Of a stretch of DNA of 64,000 nucleotides, positions 50,019-61,998 are shown one piece after another. The stretch's first letter is position 1. Each line of letters begins with the position of its first letter. Under the pieces are notes generated by a model. The model was not told the origin of the DNA. It made no database searches and saw nothing but the letters and a program-made list of their open reading frames with translations. Origin of the DNA: Cranoglanis bouderius. Its lineage: Eukaryota > Chordata > Actinopteri > Siluriformes > Cranoglanididae. The translations under genes and the position numbers were made by a program. The stretch covers positions 14,163,527-14,227,526 of the forward strand of contig CM042548.1 of NCBI GenBank assembly GCA_023630585.1, read 5' to 3'.

Positions 50019-51820
50019 TCAGGACGGGACCCAGATATTGCCGTGAGTGTCTGGCGCTTGTGTGTATGGAATATTCCAGATCCACGGCTGATCTAAAGAG
50101 ACAGATATACATCGATGATGATTTTCTGAAGGTATTTCGATTAGAAGGAAACAGAATATCGTTTTATCAGAATATATCAGAAACCATAGATTATAACTAA
50201 TTTCTTTTAAAAAGAAGTTGTCTTTAGTCAGGGCACCACAAACAAACAATTTACATATTAACAAAATTCTATAATTTCAATCAAGAATGCAAATAAGTGA
50301 AGCAACGTTTGTGAGGAGTCAGGAGATAGACACGAAGGAAACGGTTATGGATGGAATGACACCCTTTTATTATTGTAAATATCACCAATAAGGAATTTTA
50401 AAATAAGGGAGTTTAAAATGAAGAACAAAGAAGTGTGTGGGTGAACAAACAGTGGTGATCAGTGATTGGTCATTAGCTAACAACGGTGATCAGTGATTGG
50501 TCGTTGAGTAACGATAATCGGTTATTGTTAGTTGGTAAAAAATGGTGCTCAGTAATTGGTTGTTGGGAACAACGCTGATAGGTGATTGGTTGTTGGGAAC
50601 AGCGGTGATCGGTGATTGGTTGTTGGGAACCAGCTTGTACAAACTTTAGACACTGTTAGTGAGTTGAGTAAACCTGCTCAACTTGTATAATCGAGCTTAA
50701 CATCTGCTCAAAAAGTCGCTAGATTTGTCTCTATTAAAAAAATTTGCAAAAGGGGTCTAAAATGTCTAGCAACAGTCACCAAGTTGGAAGACCTTTAAGA
50801 CTTTTAAAATACATGTTACAAATCTCAAATATGTTTCAAACATGTTTAACTTAACAGCAGCCAAACCTGTTAAAATATGAGCTAGCGTACTCGCCAGCTA
50901 GCTATTAGCGATGGCAGGAGGTTATGTGGACATTTCTAGATTACTGCATTATTAAAGATCTGTGCATTTTTTGAAGACAGTAATGGTGTAGAGATGTTAC
51001 TGTGCAATTGTTAATAGTTTCTGAAACATTAAAACAATTTATCATACAATGTTTATTAAGGGAACAGGTCTAAGGATTCGGTGACGTGCCGTGTCACATT
51101 GACTTAATAGTGAAGGTCTAGATTTCCCGAAAAGGAGGATCTAGGCTAAGGACCGGGGTATCCATGGCAACCAGCAGACACAGATTAAACCATAAAAACA
51201 GTCGAGGATAAGACCTGCATAAACCCAGCAGAGATTATGAGTTACTGTCCATCACAAGCTGACATTATAAAGCTTCTTAAGATTTAAAGAGTTAAGATCA
51301 TAAAGGATGAGAAAACTGAAGAAAATAAGATTTCCCATAAAATGCTACATGCTCACATACAGCTGGATGCATCATTATTAATAAAACCAGAGGACGGCTC
51401 AGTGCTCAATTAGTCTGATATATTCGCATCCAGGTCGAAACATCATTGAAAAAAAGAAACGATGCTTTCAGAGGAAGCGGAATGATGCTTATCACGAGCA
51501 TTACAGCTTGCCTGAGGACATGACTGGCGAATTCAATTATCTAAATGAACAACAACAGTGCAATCCTCCACAATATGAAAATGTTTTCATCAATCTGGCA
51601 AGATATGTTTAGCAGCTCACACAAACATTTCAAAAAAATTACACACAACTAAAACATATATAAAACATAATGATAAAGTGTATATAATATAATAGGAATA
51701 TCAAATATAAAAAATATTAAATAATATAAATGAAAAACCATTAAGAAGGAATAACTAATTATTTCTCCATGAACTATCTGTGTCACACTTCTCCCTTGAC
51801 ATTTCCCAGAAAGTAAGTGT

Positions 51821-51865
<45 letters not shown>

Positions 51866-51943
51866 GGGAAGTATATGGGTAAGTTCCTGTGGTGATTTAG
51901 AGGCCAATTAAACCATGTCTTCCTCATCATTGACATGTAAGGT

Positions 51944-51992
<49 letters not shown>

Positions 51993-52066
51993 GATAGAGA
52001 AGGATAGAGAGAGAAAAGGAGGAAGAGAGAGCACGAGAGAAATACAGAGGGAAAGAAAGATAGATG

Positions 52067-52104
<38 letters not shown>

Positions 52105-55100
52105 GATGATTTTCCACAAAAGATCCACATCTCAGGGACTTGCACACACATTTTCAATATCACACAGGCACATAGAAACCACAAAATCGTACACTTACTT
52201 CGGCATAAAAATCAGTTCAACCGGTAACTTCTCTCTGGCTGTGAACTCAAAGAGAAAGCTAAAAGGGCTTTCTATGCCATTACCATATAGGGCAGTATAC
52301 GTGGGGTCCACTTATAAAAACTGACCTTATAAATTGGGGAAAAAAACATCCAATTGAAACTCTGCATACTTAATTTTGCAAAAGTATACTACACATCCAA
52401 AGAAAACACTAAATAATGGTTGCAGGGCAGAATTAGATCAATACCCTCTCCTTCTAAATATCCGAAAAAGAGCCATCAAATTTGGGATGCATTTAAATAC
52501 AAGTGACCCCATCACATACCATTATAAAGCCCTAAAATACCAGGAGCTGAACGTAGCGAGGAGTTCCCTCTGCCAGCTGGTCCTGAGACTGACTGACCTC
52601 TCACCTACGGAGGTCACTGACACTCAGAACCACATACTCACAACCATTCGGCCCAACCAAATTACAAACACAGAAAACAAAAAGTACATTACTTATTGGA
52701 CAAAAACCATTAATAACACAAACGGGAACGTTATTTGGCTATAAATCGAGAGTTCACCATGGCGGACTACCTGACCGTGGTGACTGATTAAGAAATTAAG
52801 AAAGATATTGACGATGTACAGACTCAGTGAGCACGGGCTGGCCATAGAGACGGGCCGTCGCAGGCAGACATGACTGCTCTGTGATGAGAGGCTGTGCTCC
52901 CACTGCAGTCTGGGAGTGATGGAGACAGAGCTGCATTTCCTCACACAATGCCCCAAATACCAGATCATCAGAAAGCACTGTTACTCTGAAATAAATAATA
53001 TATTCCCCGAATTCAGTGCATGCACCTCAATTCAAAAGCTCCCCTTTATTCTTGGCGACAGAGCCATTAGTGCAAACATCACTGCAAGATTTCTAGCATC
53101 TTGTTACAGTCTGAGCGACAACCAGAGCTAAGGAAGAGCGCTAAATCGATGATGTATTGTCTACTCATCTTTTCCAGTTCATAATTATCAGGATACTTAA
53201 CTTTAAGCACTACAGTGACAGAAATGCACTCAGGAGGTCGAGTAAGTGGAAGTGATGTCGAGTTGCCCCGAGGTTATATGTCTCTTTCCTAAAAAAGCTT
53301 TAATTGTCCGTTTTGAAATGTCTTTTTGCACCAGCATTGTGGTGGAGAGCTGCTTCTTTGACAAGCGCAAGGAAAATGATAAATGTGTTCACATTATGGA
53401 ATTTTATGAGAAAGGTACAAATAACCAACCGTGAAATATTCCACTGACTTCAAGCTGCATTGCATGACCAGGCTGTAAAAAGCCCTCACTGTGTATTATC
53501 AACAGCAGTTTGTTTGTCTGAGGGAGAGAAATTGCTGATTTTTTTTTTTTTATCGTAAGATTAAATACCACACTCAAGGGCATGACGGCGGCCATGTATT
53601 CACAGCGAAACAATGATTATTCTTAGGCGGTTTGTAACGTGCAGAAAGAGGAGGCTGTTGTGACTGCTGTTCTGCACATGTCCAAGGCCACGAGGCCATG
53701 ATAACAGTTTTCAGCAGAAAAAGGCCTGAGGACTGTCGGTTTTCATCATGACTCGTTAAAAATCAAGTGTTCAGCGTTTCACGTTCACGCCAACCAGATC
53801 GTATAATTTTTTTCTGTACAACCCACTCATCTGGCGACACGGCTGACAGCTTTCGGCCGTGTTGTCCTCTGTCATTAAAGATGTGCACTGCCATGGCAAC
53901 CGCAGATGTTTTCTGCCTCGGTTCATAAAGCGACTTTGTGTGTTTCAATGGTGCTTCTGATTACAGCCAGTCCCTTTCCTCGACGTGATTAAAGGTCATG
54001 TAGACAGAGCATCAGGTCAAAGACCTGTGAGCCCGTGATTATCTTTTACAGAAATGTAGCAAAGGTGATTTTCTACAGCAGTTACGGACCAACCAATCAA
54101 AATGCTCAAATACACTTTGACAGACACTCGTAAAACATACACATAAAAACACTGATTTGTCCAGTGGGCAGTGAAGATCTGCACCAAACACACAACACAA
54201 CATGACATTATATCTCATTCAGACTAAAACTAAAATTTCACTAAAAATTTCGTAACTGATATTATAGTGAAGTTAATAAAATAAAAAACTAAATGAAACA
54301 TTCAAATACATTTCCCCCTCTAATTATATGCAAAAGATGGAATAAATATTTGCTAATTTGCAAATCACAGAAATCAGAAATCTCTCCACAAATTGATGTT
54401 TAATTGGATTTAATTGTTCAGGTTTTGAAACCAGAGAGAATTTTAATTTGTGGTTAAATGAAAGAAAAGGCTTTTTCTTCCAGATAATTTTAAATGCCTC
54501 AATCTCCTGCAAATCTCCATCTGTGATCCTTAGAAACATTTTTGCCCCTCTAACCACCCTCCTGACTGTGCTTCGGGGCAAAATACTCTTCAGGTCATTA
54601 CAGCCCCATTTTTTTAAAACTATAAATTAATTTACAGAAATCCAAAAATTTACGTGCGTTACATCTTTGCACCAGTAATCTAAGCTGATCGAATTTTGAG
54701 GTGCCTGGAGATTGGATTCTTACTCCCCGTCTTACGCTACGTGATTTATAACTATATAGAGATCATTTTACTGCCCTTTCATAGTGAAATCTCTGCTGGA
54801 GTTTTACACGAGTCTTGAGTTACACGAACGACGAGATCATTCTCACCTTTACTGGTGTAGTGAAGTGGTGGCAAATCGAAAGGCACAGGGAAACCTGTGG
54901 AGGAGCTTGAGACGGGGAAGATGTTCTTCTCCACTGGAAATGTGCTCATATGCTACAGAGGGACATTATAAAAAGAAAATAAAGAAGTCAGTCAGCAGCC
55001 ATAATAACGAGAGCTCTATGTTGGATCCCTGTGGAGCACAATGAGGACAGGAAAGGCTATAACATTTCTCCTTATCCTGTTGAGATAAAGTCTTATTAGT

Positions 55101-57750
55101 GCACTAGTCTCATTAGTTACACTCTCAGTGTGCACTGACTAAGTAAGTTTATGGTTTGGTTTTAGCAATAGCTCTAAGTTACACTGATTTGAAGATCAAA
55201 CCTGAGATCAGCGTGAAAAATTATTATTTTTTTATTAATTTTTTTTTTTTTAAATGCATATTTATATATTGTTTGTGATGGTGAAACCAGATACAATTTT
55301 CCACAATGTGGATAGTAAATTAAATTAAAGTACCCCCAAGTTCCTGACATGAAAACATATGAACATAGTTTGACAGTATTCATTGGTCATTTATGGATAG
55401 ACCAAAAAATGTTTCGTTTCCATTTAACTGGAAAAAATTACGCTTCTGGCTTTTGATATTTTCCAGACACTTGTTCAGACAAAAATCATCAGGCCTTAAA
55501 TGGAGATGGAACCGAGTGTCGTCGGCATAGCAGTGGAATGAAATGTTGTATTTCAGGATGTTCTTGCCCAGTGGGAGTATACAGTACACAGTGAGGGGAA
55601 ATAAGTATTTTCTTTACTTTTGGTTTTGTTGTTTTAATATACATCAAAATTATACACATAATGTATTTTGACTTTGTACCTATAAATATGAGCCAAAAAA
55701 GTATGTATTCATAAGCATACACAAATATATGTTTAAAAAACATAACTGATCAGGAAAAGGTATTCAGACACCACAAAGTACCAACATCAGTACTTTGTTG
55801 TTTTGAGAAGTCTACGGTAAGAGGTAATTGGCTTTTTGCAACATTGTGATTCAGTTGTGGTCCATTCATCTTGGCAAATCATCTTCAATTCCCCAAGGTA
55901 GAAGAGCCTCTGATGGACTCGCAATTTCAAAATCCTTCATAAATTTTCACAAGCATTCAGGTCAGGAGATTGGCTCGGCCATGCAAGGCCTTCCTAAGTT
56001 ATTGTGGCTGTGTGTTTGGGGTCATTGTCTTGTTAAACTGTCCATCTTCTCCCTGGACTGAGTTTCTTGGAAGGTGAGATTAAATTCTCATCTAATACAT
56101 GTATGTCCTGGTACATTGCTCCATTCACATATCCTTTGATGATGTGTAATGCCCCTGTACCATTTGCAGAGAAGCAGCGATATATCATGATGCTCTCTCC
56201 TCCGTACTTCACTGCCGGTATGGTGGATCACTCTTTCTCCAAACATGACAAACTGAATTATTGCCAGAGTATATGTTTCCAAAAGTGTTCTGATTTATCT
56301 AAATGCTTTTAGATGTGCATTGCTGTGCTTCTGTTTTAGCAGAGAAGTTTTGCATGAGGTGTAGACTTGCACTGCAGTTCATTCGCTTATTGTTCTCTCT
56401 GTAAATGCTGCTGCTTTCAAGTCGTCCTGCAACTCTTTTCAATTGACTTGTTATCTTTATAAATACATACATTTTTTTGTTCATATTTACAAAGACAAAA
56501 GATATAAGGGTGTGTACATTTGAAGTGGACACTGTATATGCAGTGGAAGTATATTGAGTAACAAAAACAAAAGTGTCTGAATACCCTCACTCCATGACAA
56601 AAAAAAGTATTGGACCTAGTGTTGATCAACCGATAAAGACAAGTCGCTGATATTAACTGAATATCTTGCGACTAAGATAGGATTTAAACTAGTCCGGTGT
56701 TACTTCCTTAAGGCCCTCGGAGTGCTTAAGGCGCTCTATAAAAATCTCATGATCCACGGTGTCAAAAGCTGCACTGAGATCTAGCAAGATTAGAAATAGG
56801 ACAGTTTCCAGAATCTACAGTAAGCAGCAGATCATTTATCACCTTGAACAGGACAGATTATGTACTCTGATAAAGTCTGAACTCAGGCTGAAGATGTCAT
56901 TTTTTAATCTGGTGAGCCCACAGCTCCAGAAGCTTAGAAAGAAAAAGTAATAATAATAATAAATTTTTAAAATAAAGAGTACTACAGCTGCACTCACAGC
57001 TCCAGGGTAACAATAACAAGGGTGTAGTTACAGGATGGCAAAACTGCAAATGTTTGATTTAGCACTAAGTGCACTGGGAACTAAAGCCATTATATGAGTC
57101 AGCACTGACTTTGTGATCAGTCCCCTGAACCTGCTAGTGCTTACTGATTATACTGACTGCTTGCACCTCAGGGGTTTCTGCCTGAAACTCAGAGCTAAAG
57201 CAGATCAATGAAAGGCACAAAAATATAGGAACAGACCACTGTACTATAGTTTACGCAAACCTTTAATGCCTCTGCACTGTGAGTGAATTTTCCCCTCGCT
57301 CACATAACCATGGAAACTTGAATCTGCTGGGGGAGCTGTGATTATCTTGTTTCCACTTTTTTCCCCCAGTACAGGTTCTGTGGTTCAAATCTTCCCCTTT
57401 AAAGGAGCAGTTTGTAATGTTTAGAGTCATCTGATGTCTGTGAGGTAAACTGCAGTCACACTGACAAAATAACAGAACATCGACAAGCCAGCATTTTTCA
57501 GTCTCCTGTGTTTAAACTGTTTGCAATTTGAATTGCCTTTTAAGGAAAAGTGACTGTGTTCCAGCTGGGGCGGAGCTTATTTCATGGCCAGAAAAATATA
57601 AACAGAACCAAAAAACCTAGCATGGGATGGTAGTAGTGATAATCAGTTTTTATCTAAACTATCTTTAAAATGATGTATTTTATTACAGGTCTAGAAAAAT
57701 TGTAAACATTAAACTGTCTTGTTTTTCTAATTTTTTACTTTATTATTAAA

Positions 57751-57847
<97 letters not shown>

Positions 57848-60202
57848 ATGTATAGTGTTTTTGTTATAGAAAATACATTTTACATTGTTCAGTCTGGAAA
57901 GATATTTACAGACCAAGACCAAACATGAATATTAATTGCTACATTATTACTGTTTTATTAGTTATTAAATATTATTAAAAGTGTTTGATCTTAACATAAT
58001 ATTGTACATTTCAGTTTGTATTCTTATTGTTATTATTGTCAACTTACTTATCTAGTCATCCATTCATCCAACCAGCCATCCAATTCATTCATTCACAAAT
58101 CCATTTGTCTGTCAACCAATTTATCCTTCCAATTATCCATTTAACCAATCTTGTGAATTGCCCAGCACAATTCAATTGTGAATTTCCTGCTGGGATTAAT
58201 AAAGTGATCTACCTGTCTGTCTGTCTTCTGTCCATTGTTCCATCCATTTCACCATTTGTCCATCTAGCAATCCATTAATCCATCCATCTATCCATCAAGC
58301 CATCTGTTCATTGGTCATTCATCCATCAACCAATCATCCACCCATCCATCAACACCCATCCGTCCATCTATTCAGCCATTCATACCATCCAAATTCATTC
58401 ACCAACCCAACCATCGATCCATCAACCAAACCTTCCATCCATTATCTTAGCCATCCATTCGTCCAGTCATCTGTTCATCCAACCCATTATCCACTTATCC
58501 ATCAACAATCTCTCCATTTAACCATCCAGTTGACCCATCCATTGTATTCTTCAAACCCTCCATACACCAATCAATCATGCTATCTGTCCATCCAGTCTAT
58601 CTATCTGTTAATGATGTTGGTGTATGGTGAAAGTTAATACGACAAACCACCGCTGTTTAAGTTATCTCTAAGCATAAAAAGGACACGGAAGCGAGTGACT
58701 AATTGAAAGATTTGAGTTCGACTAGCTTTCATCTGACACCTCCAAGCATGCCATGTCCTCAAGAATGCGACTTTAACATGGCTTTGATTTTAACCACTAC
58801 ATCAGGCAGTCAGGGGTGACCCCGAGTTCAGCCTGAACAGTAATACTGGGGTCGATGAAATCTGATTATGACTCGCTAACAGTCACTACAGCGTACACTC
58901 CAGATATTATATGGCAACACTTTATAATTACAGAGACGGAGTCCTGTCTGGCCATAGCTAATGACTGCAGAATTTGATTACGCTTTAATTAGGAGCACAA
59001 CAGAAATATGGTTAGTTGAACCTGTCTGACTGTCTGACTTTCATCAGATAAGACTTTTAATTAACGCACCACTGGAGCAAATGTTAAAACGGCCTGGCAT
59101 TGTAAAGCAGAACCAGAAAATGTGACCTGATTTTCTAATGTGTCATAAAATATCACATTTCGCATGGAAAATAAGTGATGACATTAACCTGGAATTCATA
59201 TTTGATACATTTCTGAGGCATTTAAATACTTTAAACGATTGAATAAAATAATCCTGATTACAGGCTGTTCAGCCGCCTGGAAAGAAGCGAGAATGGCATT
59301 ATTAAACGTGCAACATATTTTCTTTGGTAAAAGAGCACATCCTATGCCGGCACACTCACAGTTTGGTCACTCACGGTCCCTCCATTTCTACCACAGCTAG
59401 TGAACTGAGCTTTACTGTTGCTTAGCAACTTTTGAAGTAATCCAACAAGGACAAATTACCCAGCGAGAATGTACACGGACTGCACAAAAGCCGTCTATGT
59501 TCATGCACAGGGTGGGGGGGGATAAAAAGAAATGTGCTGCTGTAGCATGGTGTAGGCTTTACTACATTAAGCCGAGACTGGTGCATACTGACAAATAAAA
59601 AAAATAAAAAAAACTCTGCATTTTTAAAGAGCTCGTCTGTGTGAACACAAAGTGCTCAAATAATTTGACATTTATTTGGAGAACCAAAGTTCCACAAAAA
59701 AAAAACAAATCCATAAATTAATACTGGTAAATAAACATTTCAGTTTAATTTCATTGTAAAAATGCCAATCAACATTATATCTTTATTTTTATATCCATTA
59801 CCTGATTTGTGAACGTCAATAACCTTTGGTCTGTTTTGCGTAAAAAAGCTAAGAAGTTGCTGGATGTGAAAGCGCTAGACTTTTGCCTGAAACGTTCTGT
59901 TTGTTTATTACACTGAAATTTTCCTACTTCTTTATTTTATTACTAATGCACACTGCAGGTACTTCTTGATTTTCTCTTTGGATATGCTTAATTAGTATAA
60001 TCTTTTTTTCGGTCAACTTTGGTCTTTCATACATTTATATATGGAATACTAATATCCATACTGGGACATTTTTCTGAGTTAGGAAGTTAGGATACTTACG
60101 AAGGCTGAAGGCAGGTACAGAACTCCCAGCTCGTAGGAACGAACCATCACCTGAGTATTGTTTTTCTCCAGCGCCCCCCAGGCAGCTTTGGACAAATTGG
60201 CA
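50019..60202 (-). CDS. tdp1: tdp1, tyrosyl-DNA phosphodiesterase 1, two C-terminal exons (partial)
   Basis: Nuclear repair enzyme that cleaves 3'-phosphotyrosyl links left by topoisomerase I. Two exons are recognised. Exon 60202-60100 encodes SANLSKAAWGALEKNN and MVRSYELGVLYLPSAF and ends at donor GTAAGT; the Asn of SANLS is the active-site Asn of the second HKN motif. The last exon, 50092-50019, encodes the C-terminal DQPWIWNIPYTQAPDTHGN-IWVPS and a TGA, matching human (DRPWIWNIPY...GNMWVPS). Homology begins exactly at an AG at 60203, which sets that exon boundary. The first exon ends in phase 0 but the last needs one base from upstream, so at least one exon (about 35 residues, LDSF...PPELYG in human) must lie between; I could not find it. 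Upstream exons are outside the window or unrecognised. Confidence 0.88.
50448..50633. repeat. About 30-bp minisatellite, 6 degenerate copies
   Basis: Units of the type AACAGCGGTGATCGGTGATT-GGTTGTTGGG recur from 50448 to 50633. The last two copies are nearly identical and the third is the most diverged. Each unit contains GATTGGT, an inverted CCAAT box. Confidence 0.9.
51815..52101. repeat. (GT)n followed by two (GA)n microsatellites
   Basis: GT run at 51815-51862, GA run at 51949-51989, a purine-rich bridge, and a second GA run at 52070-52101. The second GA run ends close to the 5' edge of a LINE fragment. Confidence 0.94.
52164..53125 (+). mobile_element. LINE ORF2 3' fragment (L1/Tx1-like), 5'-truncated, broken
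   Basis: Pieces read YFGIKISSTGNFSLAVN, KAKRAFYAI, ELDQYPLLLNIRKRAIKFG, ARSSLCQLVLRLTDL, YRLSEHGLAIETGRRRQTW and METELHFLTQCPKYQIIRKH. In this order they match the region after the reverse transcriptase domain in fish L1/Tx1-type LINEs, including the terminal Cys/His segment. Frameshifts separate the pieces and the reverse transcriptase core is missing. It lies opposite to tdp1, inside its large intron. Confidence 0.82.
55386..55575 (-). mobile_element. LINE reverse-transcriptase fragment with YADDT motif
   Basis: Minus-strand reading gives LPLGKNILKYNISFHCYADDT followed by FHLHLRPDD, the palm motif C region of a non-LTR reverse transcriptase common in fish. It is the downstream part of the same type of element as 56640-56935. 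Confidence 0.8.
55589..56534 (-). mobile_element. Decayed Tc1-like transposon between two LINE pieces
   Basis: Minus-strand translation shows VKYGGESIMIYRCFSANGTG, GALHIIKGYVNGAMYQ, a DNDPKHT-like catalytic segment, WPSQSPDLN and VHQRL in Tc1 order, with stops and frameshifts. Candidate ends are CAGTGAGGGGAAATAAG at 55589 and CAGTGTCCACTTC read inward from 56534; these do not match each other, so the limits are provisional. Confidence 0.75.
56640..56935 (-). mobile_element. LINE reverse-transcriptase fragment with AFDTVDH motif
   Basis: Minus-strand reading gives LLLTVDSGNCPILILLDLSA followed by AFDTVDHEI, which is palm motif A of a non-LTR reverse transcriptase, then FKSYLS. The catalytic Asp of motif A is present. 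The YADDT motif C lies 1.1 kb further along the same strand. Confidence 0.8.
57395..57720. repeat. Dispersed repeat copy (AAAGGAGCAGTTTGTAAT type)
   Basis: Shares AAAGG-GCAGTTTG-TAAT, CTTTTAAGGGAAAA and GGCCAGAAAAAT motifs with blocks at about 21575-21915 and, in the opposite reading, 23690-23890. Likely a teleost MITE or SINE family; no terminal duplications were identified. Confidence 0.55.
57746..57843. repeat. Poly-A then (TA)37 microsatellite
   Basis: An A run of about 23 bases passes directly into a long TA run, a pattern typical of microsatellites seeded by a retroposon tail. Confidence 0.95.
58045..58612. repeat. Degenerate (ATCC)n-rich satellite block with embedded retroposon tail
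   Basis: More than 500 bp of imperfect CATCCATC-type units. At about 58158-58230, GAATTTCCTGCTGGGATTAA-TAAAG followed by (CTGT)n interrupts it. That phrase is the 3' tail of fish non-LTR retroposons. No gene. Confidence 0.85.
58613..60099. other. tdp1 intron DNA, no other feature
   Basis: AT-rich sequence with a poly-G run near 59513 and no open frame resembling a protein. It is inside the large intron between the two recognised tdp1 exons. Confidence 0.4.
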
Positions 60203-60490
60203 CTGTGGATCACACATATAGGCAAAGATTCTGGAAAAAGGTTTAAAGTACCACTAAACTCAAAAATGTGATTTGGAAAAAAACAAAAAACAAAACATTC
60301 AGCTCCTCTTGGTTCTTGGTTATTCCAGTGAATGTAGATTGGTCTTGGGTCAGATTTTTTTCTGTATAAACCTGATCTGGGCAGTATTATGCACTATATA
60401 AGCACAATTTTGTGATGTCACAAAATATATTCACGTGATCCAATCGCATTCAGTATGCAAATCGACTATGTGACTTTATCTGGAAATATA

Positions 60491-61996
60491 CAGTGCCCCC
60501 CACTAATATTGGCACCCTTGGTAAATATGAGCAAAGAAGGCTATGAAAAACTCTATTGTTTAACCTTTTGATCTTTTGTTAAAAAAAAAAAAAATCACAA
60601 AAATACTCTGCTCTCATGGATATCAAACATTTGTAAACAAAACACAGGTTTATAAAAAATATACATCTTAGTTAAATATAGGTGTGCAATAATTATTGGC
60701 ACCCCTATGAATTCATATGAGAAAAATATAATTGAAGTATATTGCCATTGATATTTGACTTTTTTTTTTAGTACAACTGGGTGACTAGGAACAGAAAAAT
60801 TGTTCAACCATGACTTCCTGTTTCACAGGGGTATAAATATGAGGTAACACATAAGCCAAATTCCTTTAGTCATTCATAACAATGAAAGCTGTGATGTGTG
60901 GAAAAAGGTTGTTGAGCTTCACAAAATGAGAAGTGGCTGTAAGAAAATAGCACAAGCATTGAAAATGCCCATTTCCACCATCAGGGCAATAATTAAGAAG
61001 TTTGGAAATGTTATGAATCAACCTGGAAGAGGACGTGTCTATATTGTCTCAACGCAAGTGAAGAGGATGGTTCGAGTGGCCAAAAAATCAACAGGGATCA
61101 CAGCTGGAGAATTGCAGAAGTTAGTTGCGTCTCGGGGTCAGAAAGTCTCCAAAATTCACCTACATCACCACAAGTTGTCTGTAGTCACCTACATCACCAC
61201 AAGTTGTTTGGAAGAGTTTCAAGAAAAAAGCCTCAATTCTCATCCAAAAACAAACTCAAGCGTCTTCAGTTTGCCAGACACTACTGGAACTTCAAATGGG
61301 ATCGGGTTCTATGGTCAGATGAAACCAAAATAGAGCGTTTTGGCAATAAACACCAGAGGTGGTTTTGGCACACACAGAGAGGTAGCCATATGGAAAAGTA
61401 CCTCATGCCCACAGTTAAATATGGTAGTGGCTCATTAATGTTTTGGGGCTGTTTTTCTGCCAGAGGACCTGGACATTTTGTTTATGATCCAAAACATACA
61501 TCAAAATCAACACAAAAATGGTTTACTGACCACAAAATCAAGATCCTGCCATGGCCATCCCAGTCCCCTGACTTGAAACCCATAGAAAACCTGTGGGGTG
61601 AACTGAAGAGGAGAGTCCACCAGCGTGGACCTCGAAATTTGAAGGATCTGGAGAGATTCTGTATGGAGGAATGGTCTCAGATCCCTTGCCATGTATTCTC
61701 CAACCTCATCAGGCATTATAGGAGAAGACTCAGGGCTGTTATCTTGGCAAAGGGAGGTAGCACAAAGTATTGACTAAAAGGGTGTCAATTGTTGCACACC
61801 TATATTTAACAAAGATTTTTTTTTTTTTTTTTTTGATAAACCTGTGTTGTGTTTGCAATTGCTTGATATCCATGTGAACAAAGTATTTTTGTGAATTTTT
61901 TGAACAAAAGATCAAAAGGTTAAACAATAAAGACAATTTTTCACAGCCTTCTTTACTCATATTTACCAAGGATGCCAATATCAGTGGAGGGCTCTG
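60491..61996 (+). mobile_element. Tc1-like transposon, second family, defective
   Basis: A 1,506 bp element with ends CAGTGCCCCCCACTAATATTGG (left) and a decayed inverted match on the right, flanked by TA (60489-60490, 61997-61998). It encodes a transposase on the + strand that is broken in two ways. It is unrelated in sequence to the two CAGGTGCATC-type copies. Confidence 0.95.
60896..61773 (+). pseudogene. Tc1-like transposase, disrupted by a 29-bp duplication and a catalytic deletion
   Basis: The first part (60896-61333) carries the helix-turn-helix (KKIAQALKMPISTIRAIIKK) and ITAGELQKLV. A 29-bp direct repeat starting at 61157 and 61186 shifts the frame inside HLHHHKL. The second frame (61204-61773) continues FGRVSRKKP, VLWSDETK (first Asp), then jumps from RGPGHFV to YDPKHTSKST. 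Roughly 40 residues, including the second catalytic Asp of the usual QQDNDPKHT, are gone. SPDLKPIENLWGEL supplies the Glu. Cannot be active. Confidence 0.92.
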
Positions 61997-61998
61997 TA

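Noticed and set aside
54324..55044. Open frames of 60-86 residues on both strands near 54.3-55.0 kb
   Set aside because: No recognisable domain, no splice or promoter context; consistent with chance frames in AT-rich DNA.
60035..60217. 60-residue minus-strand open frame reading MCDPQCQFVQSC
   Set aside because: Wrong frame; the frame shifted by one gives the conserved tdp1 SANLSKAAWG exon.
60203..60230. Extending the tdp1 exon upstream to the AG at 60231
   Set aside because: The added residues (SLPICVIH) do not resemble the family, while homology starts exactly at the AG at 60203.
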